From: Acidimicrobiia bacterium
Lineage (GTDB): Bacteria > Actinomycetota > Acidimicrobiia > Acidimicrobiales > Hopanoidiivorantaceae
DNA: 8,877 nucleotides
Direction: 5' to 3'
NCBI GenBank assembly: GCA_020027305.1
Contig: JAHRAM010000067.1
Location: forward strand, 1 to 8,877
The notes below the pieces were generated by a model, which saw only the letters and a program-made list of their open reading frames with translations, made no database searches and was not told the origin of the DNA. The first letter of the stretch is position 1; the number at the start of each line of letters is the position of its first letter. Position numbers and translations under genes: made by a program. Shown here piece by piece: positions 5,220-8,877 of this stretch.

Positions 5220-6461
5220 TTAGAATTTCTGTCCATCATAAAAATTGCTAACAATATTATACATCCTGTCCCAAACATAAAGCTCTTTCCCCCACTGAGT
5301 CGGAGAAGCATTACGCCAATTACTGCTAACCAAATCGATCAATTCCTTCAGTTGTTTTCCGAGCAATTTATCCACAAAGTGATCTTTGGCCCCAGCAAGA
5401 CCGCCTTGAACTTTCCATGAATATTTGTTGCCATCTCGAATAAGACAACGATATGAGGCAAGTATTGGGTACAAGGATGCTCTATGTAGAATATGCTCTG
5501 ATTCTTTCTCATAATATTCATTTGAAACAAAGTATTTACCGAGCTTTGGCTTTGCCCTTTCAAACAATACAACTGGTGGATTTGGTTTTAAGTATTTCGG
5601 CTCAACCATATCAAATGCCTTAATTTGTATATAATCCCTAAGTTCCAAAACATCTTTTGCTAACGGAACTAACCGTTTTAAACTTTCTCGATCGCTAGTT
5701 GGTTTTGCCTCATATTCTTTTCTAGCGGCAGCTTTTGAGGAATAAACCTTGTTAGGATGTTTGGCGATATCAACATCTGGATCGTCAGGGTCATGACTCA
5801 CTGGAAATTTTCCTGGATGCATACACATCAACAGGTTGAACAAATATGGAACACCTAAGTTTCCGCCATCTCCTTGATGCCATATTATCCTTTGCTCCAA
5901 TTTGGGGCCAAGAGCTTCTTTTATCCAGTCGAAATTTCCCGCTAGATTTGCAAGTGATTCTTCATCTACATCCATTGAAGTATTCAATGCCCCTGCTAGC
6001 GCTACTGCCTCAGTGGGCTTAGAATTAACAATAACCCGTACAGATATAAACTGCTTTTGGAGTTGCTCCCTTAATGTTATATGAGCATTTTCCCATGACT
6101 CCATAATTATTCTGTGCGTATGTCCACCATTTGCAAGACCGTAAGGATGTTTTCCTTTTTCATTTTTATTTTCAGGAATAGTTCCAAAATTGATTTCCGC
6201 CAGTTTTTTATTTCGCACTATATTAACCCCGCTAGCAATAAGAGTTATTCCTAAATTTTTCTCCAAAAAATTGTTTTCGCCAGATTCTAAAGTAGCTCTA
6301 ATTTTTCTAGCTAAAGGTTTATCAGTTACTGGATTTCTAGGGTTTATTGTCAAAGGCAATCCAGTTGTGAGCTGATCAACCCTAACTATGAAATAATAAT
6401 GCTTAGAGTCTTTTCTATCGGTAAACTCCATGCATTCTGAATAATTTAATTTAATGTTCAC
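5220..6461 (-). CDS. AIPR-like protein (abortive infection phage resistance family)
   Basis: 413 residues, soluble, no membrane segment. The layout of the N-terminal half recalls AIPR-domain proteins: NNFLEKNLGITLIA (63-76, compare the FW-NNGIT segment), ANGGHTHRII (110-119, at the place of the NG-Q-T motif, also similar to the DGQHR motif of DndB-like proteins), and GALNTSMDVDEESLANLAG (157-175, compare the TN-Q--V--RDL segment). AIPR proteins are linked to phage resistance, but a biochemical activity is not established. The C-terminal half is not recognised. It is shorter than many AIPR proteins. The GTG start is chosen because GAGGAG lies 6 bases upstream. Divergent from the nuclease gene and convergent with the sigma-like gene. 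The family call rests on motif layout and needs a profile search; anti-phage function is inferred from family and neighbours. Confidence 0.6.
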   Translation of the reverse strand: MNIKLNYSECMEFTDRKDSKHYYFIVRVDQLTTGLPLTINPRNPVTDKPLARKIRATLESGENNFLEKNLGITLIASGVNIVRNKKLAEINFGTIPENKNEKGKHPYGLANGGHTHRIIMESWENAHITLREQLQKQFISVRVIVNSKPTEAVALAGALNTSMDVDEESLANLAGNFDWIKEALGPKLEQRIIWHQGDGGNLGVPYLFNLLMCMHPGKFPVSHDPDDPDVDIAKHPNKVYSSKAAARKEYEAKPTSDRESLKRLVPLAKDVLELRDYIQIKAFDMVEPKYLKPNPPVVLFERAKPKLGKYFVSNEYYEKESEHILHRASLYPILASYRCLIRDGNKYSWKVQGGLAGAKDHFVDKLLGKQLKELIDLVSSNWRNASPTQWGKELYVWDRMYNIVSNFYDGQKF

Positions 6462-6467
6462 TGGTTT

Positions 6468-6473
6468 CTCCTC
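6468..6473 (-). promoter_or_regulatory. Ribosome binding site deciding the GTG start of the AIPR-like gene
   Basis: On the minus strand GAGGAG lies 6 bases before the GTG at 6461, an ideal distance, which supports GTG over the internal ATG at codon 11. Confidence 0.75.
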
Positions 6474-6560
6474 ATAAAAATATTTTGTAAATCCCCTAAT
6501 TCAATCAAAAAGATGGTTAAAAAGCAAACTAAAAAAACCTAAAGTGCATTCTATGTGGTT

Positions 6561-6612
6561 AAGTAAATAAACATTTTTTATTCCGCCAACATAAAAGTGA
6601 ATAAATATTTTT
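6561..6612 (+). repeat. Two AT-rich direct repeats in the divergent AIPR-like/nuclease control region
   Basis: AAGTAAATAAACATTTTT (6561-6578) and AAGTGAATAAATATTTTT (6595-6612) match at 16 of 18 positions, 34 bp apart (start to start). Each contains a small inverted repeat of the AATAAA...TTTAT kind. Placed upstream of the nuclease start in a 195-bp region between divergent genes (6462-6656), they could be operator sites. AT-rich sequence makes chance similarity possible. Confidence 0.4.
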
Positions 6613-6644
6613 ATATGGTAGGTATATTATTTCTTTAATACAGG

Positions 6645-6652
6645 AAAAGGAG
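6645..6652 (+). promoter_or_regulatory. Ribosome binding site of the nuclease gene
   Basis: AAAAGGAG ends 4 bases before the ATG at 6657. The match to the anti-Shine-Dalgarno is strong but the spacing is shorter than optimal, which may moderate translation. Confidence 0.7.
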
Positions 6653-6656
6653 AAAT

Positions 6657-7466
6657 ATGGCAAAAGTAAGTAAGAAAAAACAAGCGCTCGTAAAAATCCT
6701 TGAGGAATGCGAAAAAACTGGAAATTTTATTTTTCATAATGATTTTGTAAAAAAGGTATGCCAAGAGGTTGGCTTCGGAAACCCATTTGATGCTACTCAC
6801 ATTGATAGCATTGACGGGCTACCAGACATCTATAGAGAAAAGGACTACTTTATTGTTCACTTGGGGAAAGGCAACCACAAAATAATAAAAGGAATCCAAA
6901 GCGGCTACCATGTCTTTGAAGAAATCGAACGGCGTATCCCTTGGCCATATAAACCAGATATTTTAGATTGGTCTAACACAAGTGAGTCAAATATATTATC
7001 GGTTGCATACAACGAGGGAGTGATTAAAAACTTTCTTTCTTTGCAAGGCAACGGAACAACCGAAGAAGCTGATTCCGACCTGAAAGTATTTAATGCTCAT
7101 AGAACAAAATACTCTTTTGAGTACAAAATAGGTAAAGAAAAAATTAAAACAGAAAAGCAACAAATAGAAATAGACATGACTGTTGAAGCTAACAAAAATA
7201 TTTGTATTTTTGAGGCTAAAAAAGAAAGGGGAAATAAATTTCGAGCAGATTTTGCGGTCTATCAAATATATCTACCCTTTTTGTATTACCTTGAAAAAGA
7301 AAAATTAGACGTTCAACAAATTAATTGTTGCTACTTATTGCAACAAGATATTGAAGGGGATGCCGTTATAAGACTTTACTTATATAAATTCCAAGACCCT
7401 AAAAACATGGCATCTATCCAGCTAGAGCGATGTGTTGAATACACTTTAGAAAAATCTAGCACTTAG
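6657..7466 (+). CDS. PD-(D/E)XK nuclease, probable type II restriction endonuclease
   Basis: 269 residues. The C-terminal part carries a PD-(D/E)XK-like core: QIEIDMTVE with Glu171 and Asp173, a short strand, then CIFEAKK with Glu186-Ala-Lys188, giving D-X12-E-X-K, followed by a helix (RADFAVYQIYLPFLYYL) as in restriction endonucleases. Residues 1-150 are not recognised; a basic start and the 20-60 helical region could be target-recognition or dimer parts. The gene is convergent with a beta-class DNA methyltransferase, with 4 bp between the stops, so it should be the cutting half of a restriction-modification pair; the recognition site cannot be read from sequence. The gene is visibly more A+T-rich than groEL, suggesting acquisition. 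An alternative is a nuclease effector working with the divergent AIPR-like gene. Confidence 0.75.
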   Translation: MAKVSKKKQALVKILEECEKTGNFIFHNDFVKKVCQEVGFGNPFDATHIDSIDGLPDIYREKDYFIVHLGKGNHKIIKGIQSGYHVFEEIERRIPWPYKPDILDWSNTSESNILSVAYNEGVIKNFLSLQGNGTTEEADSDLKVFNAHRTKYSFEYKIGKEKIKTEKQQIEIDMTVEANKNICIFEAKKERGNKFRADFAVYQIYLPFLYYLEKEKLDVQQINCCYLLQQDIEGDAVIRLYLYKFQDPKNMASIQLERCVEYTLEKSST

Positions 7467-7470
7467 AGGT

Positions 7471-8247
7471 TTAGGCTTTTGCCTTGAGCTTATATTTGCT
7501 CGGTATCGCGCCATTTTCTAAACGGCTTTTCATAAGTTCAATATATGTTGGGTGCAATTCAGCAGTAATAAAGTTGCGCTCCAGCTTTGCACAAACCTCA
7601 ATTTCAGAACCACTGCCCCCAAAAAGAACTAAACAAGTATCACCTTTCTTAGTTGAAGATTTAAGTAAAAGCTCAAAAAGCTGTTGCGGTATCTGGCAAG
7701 CATGCATTGTCTTTTCTTTGCTGACATTTTTAACAAGGTTGTATTCCATCCATGAGTAAGGCATTCGACCTAATGAGCCATTTTTTAAATTTTGTTGAAT
7801 TCTTTTGTCGGTAGGGTTTTTATAAGGTTGTGCAACTTGCTTTTTATAAAATTTATTTTCTTTTGATTTTCTGATGTGCAAGATACTTCTATGTGCTGTG
7901 GTAAACCTTCTTGGCGAGTGTCCAACATTTGTATTGTAAACCCATACATACTCTGAGATGTGGGGAAAATGTTCGTCTAGGTATTTAACACGCAAGTGAG
8001 AATTTTGTTTTGGGTAGTTCATCATAAAGGCATTGCCTCTATCTTTAAGAACTCTCATACACTCTGTTGCTAAGTCAATATACCAATCAATGTAGTCGTT
8101 GAATTTTTTTGTATAAGTCTTGCCATTGTAATTGATCCCCACGTTATAATCTGGGTCACCAAAAATCATATCAACACTTTTCGCGGGCAAGTCTTTGAGC
8201 AAGTCCATAATGTCGCCCTTGTAAATTTGATTCTTTTTTTGCTCCAC
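7471..8247 (-). CDS. Beta-class site-specific DNA methyltransferase (N6-adenine or N4-cytosine)
   Basis: 258 residues. The catalytic motif IV is DPDYN (31-35, in FGDPDYNVGINY), near the N terminus, preceded by QIYKGDIMDLLKDLPAKSVDMI. The AdoMet-binding part is C-terminal: ACQIPQQLFELLLKSS, then motif I VLFGGSGSEIEVCAKLERNFITAEL (207-231). This order defines the beta class of amino-methyltransferases. The usual second Pro of DPPY is Asp here. It should protect the host sites cut by the convergent nuclease; the target sequence and modified base are unknown. GTG at 8247 is the only start downstream of the in-frame stop (8257-8259) that keeps the QIYKGD segment. There is no Shine-Dalgarno sequence; TAGATT lies 6 bases upstream, suggesting a leaderless mRNA. 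Confidence 0.88.
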   Translation of the reverse strand: MEQKKNQIYKGDIMDLLKDLPAKSVDMIFGDPDYNVGINYNGKTYTKKFNDYIDWYIDLATECMRVLKDRGNAFMMNYPKQNSHLRVKYLDEHFPHISEYVWVYNTNVGHSPRRFTTAHRSILHIRKSKENKFYKKQVAQPYKNPTDKRIQQNLKNGSLGRMPYSWMEYNLVKNVSKEKTMHACQIPQQLFELLLKSSTKKGDTCLVLFGGSGSEIEVCAKLERNFITAELHPTYIELMKSRLENGAIPSKYKLKAKA

Positions 8248-8253
8248 AGAAAC

Positions 8254-8259
8254 AATCTA
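8254..8259 (-). promoter_or_regulatory. Candidate -10 element for leaderless methyltransferase mRNA
   Basis: On the minus strand TAGATT (TANNNT) lies 6 bases before the GTG start with no ribosome binding site between. The arrangement matches the LytR_C and CysO-like genes. No clear -35 box. Confidence 0.35.
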
Positions 8260-8296
8260 ACAAAGTTTTACTAAGGTTTTTGGATCATAGACATTA

Positions 8297-8318
8297 TTAG
8301 GCAGAGTTATCGTGCCTA
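8297..8318 (-). terminator. Weak hairpin after the C-terminal-tail gene
   Basis: TAGGCA and TGCCTA form a 6-bp stem with a 9-base loop just past the stop of the minus-strand gene. No T tract follows, so termination is uncertain. The rest of 8248-8319 shows no coding potential. Confidence 0.25.
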
Positions 8319-8319
8319 T

Positions 8320-8877
8320 TTACTGCTCTAAGCGGGTGCGTTGCTCGGCAGAACGTTGTAAAAGGTGTTCGGGGACATCCACTAAGGCACTGCCAGCAGA
8401 AGATTCTAGTTCTGGTGATGGTGCTGCAGTGGTTTGTGCTTCACTAGATGATATTTCGGCAGTATTTTGGTTGGCAGTATTTTCTGTGCTATTTTCTGCA
8501 TCTGATGATTTTTCTGCTTCAGTGGCGTCATTGTTAACGTCAGCGCCATTGTTAGTGCTGGTGTCATTGTTGTTTGGGCCTTCAGTTGTCTCTTTTTCTT
8601 CTAATTTTTCTGGTTCAGGTGGAGGGTTCAGCAACAATTCCATTAACTCTTTTTGCTCTTCGGCTGCCCGTTTACGGTTAGCTATCTTCTGCTCTTCTAA
8701 ATCTTCAAGTCGTTGGCTTAATATGTCTTGGTGATGTGGTCGTGCCAGCAAGTCGGCATCAACTTGTCCAAGCTCTACGCCGTTATCAAAAAACACCCAA
8801 TACCTCTGCCAAGAAATTCCATTAGCGAGCTTGACTTTCCCCTTCGTCCCCATAGGCACACCTGGCAAATCTGCCAA
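8320..8877 (-). CDS. Protein of unknown function with small N-terminal beta domain and disordered acidic tail, 5' end outside window
   Basis: The frame is open to the right edge of the window (its last three bases read TTG on the minus strand), so the true start probably lies outside and at least 185 codons are seen. The first 45 visible residues (PGVPMGTKGKVKLANGISWQRYWVFFDNGVELGQVDADLLAR) look like a compact SH3- or KOW-like beta domain that I associate with uncharacterised actinobacterial proteins. Residues about 48-85 are charged and helical, possibly a coiled coil. The remaining roughly 100 residues are rich in Asn, Thr, Glu and Ser with little hydrophobic content, so probably disordered. 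No signal peptide can be judged because the start is missing. No function can be assigned. It marks the return to ordinary chromosome after the accessory block. Confidence 0.65.
   Translation of the reverse strand: MADLPGVPMGTKGKVKLANGISWQRYWVFFDNGVELGQVDADLLARPHHQDILSQRLEDLEEQKIANRKRAAEEQKELMELLLNPPPEPEKLEEKETTEGPNNNDTSTNNGADVNNDATEAEKSSDAENSTENTANQNTAEISSSEAQTTAAPSPELESSAGSALVDVPEHLLQRSAEQRTRLEQ

Noticed and set aside
6459..6476. Five-codon frame ATG-AGG-AGA-AAC-CAG-TGA overlapping the AIPR-like start
   Set aside because: It consists of the Shine-Dalgarno sequence itself and would leave no room for its own ribosome binding site, so a leader peptide is unlikely.
6996..7265. Minus-strand frame inside the nuclease gene, Phe-rich and hydrophobic
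   Set aside because: The Phe/Val-rich composition follows from the complement of Lys/Glu/Asn codons; it would destroy the reading of a gene with a PD-(D/E)XK core.
8312..8734. 140-codon plus-strand frame opposite the last gene
   Set aside because: Shadow of the low-complexity tail; Ser/Ala/Val-rich with no start signal.

Overview
The window looks like chromosomal DNA of an actinobacterium with fairly low GC (about 40% by eye), most plausibly a member of the Acidimicrobiia. The signs are a threonine-rich single-pass LytR_C-domain protein, a CysO-like sulfur carrier ending in VPAVAGG, a GroEL standing apart from groES, a tRNA gene without an encoded CCA, and several genes whose -10-like TANNNT hexamer lies 6 to 8 bases before the start codon, as in actinobacterial leaderless transcripts. 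No rRNA or other decisive marker is present, so the placement is an inference.

The left part (1-4195) is housekeeping. It holds the 3' end of a SpoU-family rRNA 2'-O-methyltransferase (rlmB-like), a tRNA-Thr(UGU) on the minus strand with its own promoter, a LytR_C-domain membrane-anchored protein, a convergent CysO/MoaD-like carrier, groEL with a good promoter, long purine-rich leader and strong ribosome binding site, and a hemQ/chdC-type coproheme decarboxylase 36 bp after groEL.

The middle part (4196-8247) looks like an accessory block. It starts with an orphan protein with degenerate ECF sigma-factor features, bracketed by an 11-bp perfect inverted repeat. A strong bidirectional terminator separates it from a convergent AIPR-like (abortive infection phage resistance family) gene. 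Divergent from that gene is a PD-(D/E)XK nuclease, and convergent with the nuclease, with only 4 bp between stop codons, is a beta-class DNA methyltransferase. Nuclease and methyltransferase together look like a type II restriction-modification pair. The AIPR-like gene shares the 195-bp divergent control region with the nuclease, so the three genes may form one phage-defence locus. The nuclease gene is visibly more A+T-rich than groEL, which fits acquired DNA.

The right edge (8320-8877) holds the C-terminal part of a protein of unknown function on the minus strand: a short conserved beta-rich domain, a charged helical segment and a long disordered N/T/E/S-rich tail. No CRISPR array, insertion sequence, transposase, integrase or clear attachment-site duplication was found. 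No gene-free stretch exceeds 300 bases; the longest are 1520-1759, 6462-6656 and 4196-4343, and their contents are described below.
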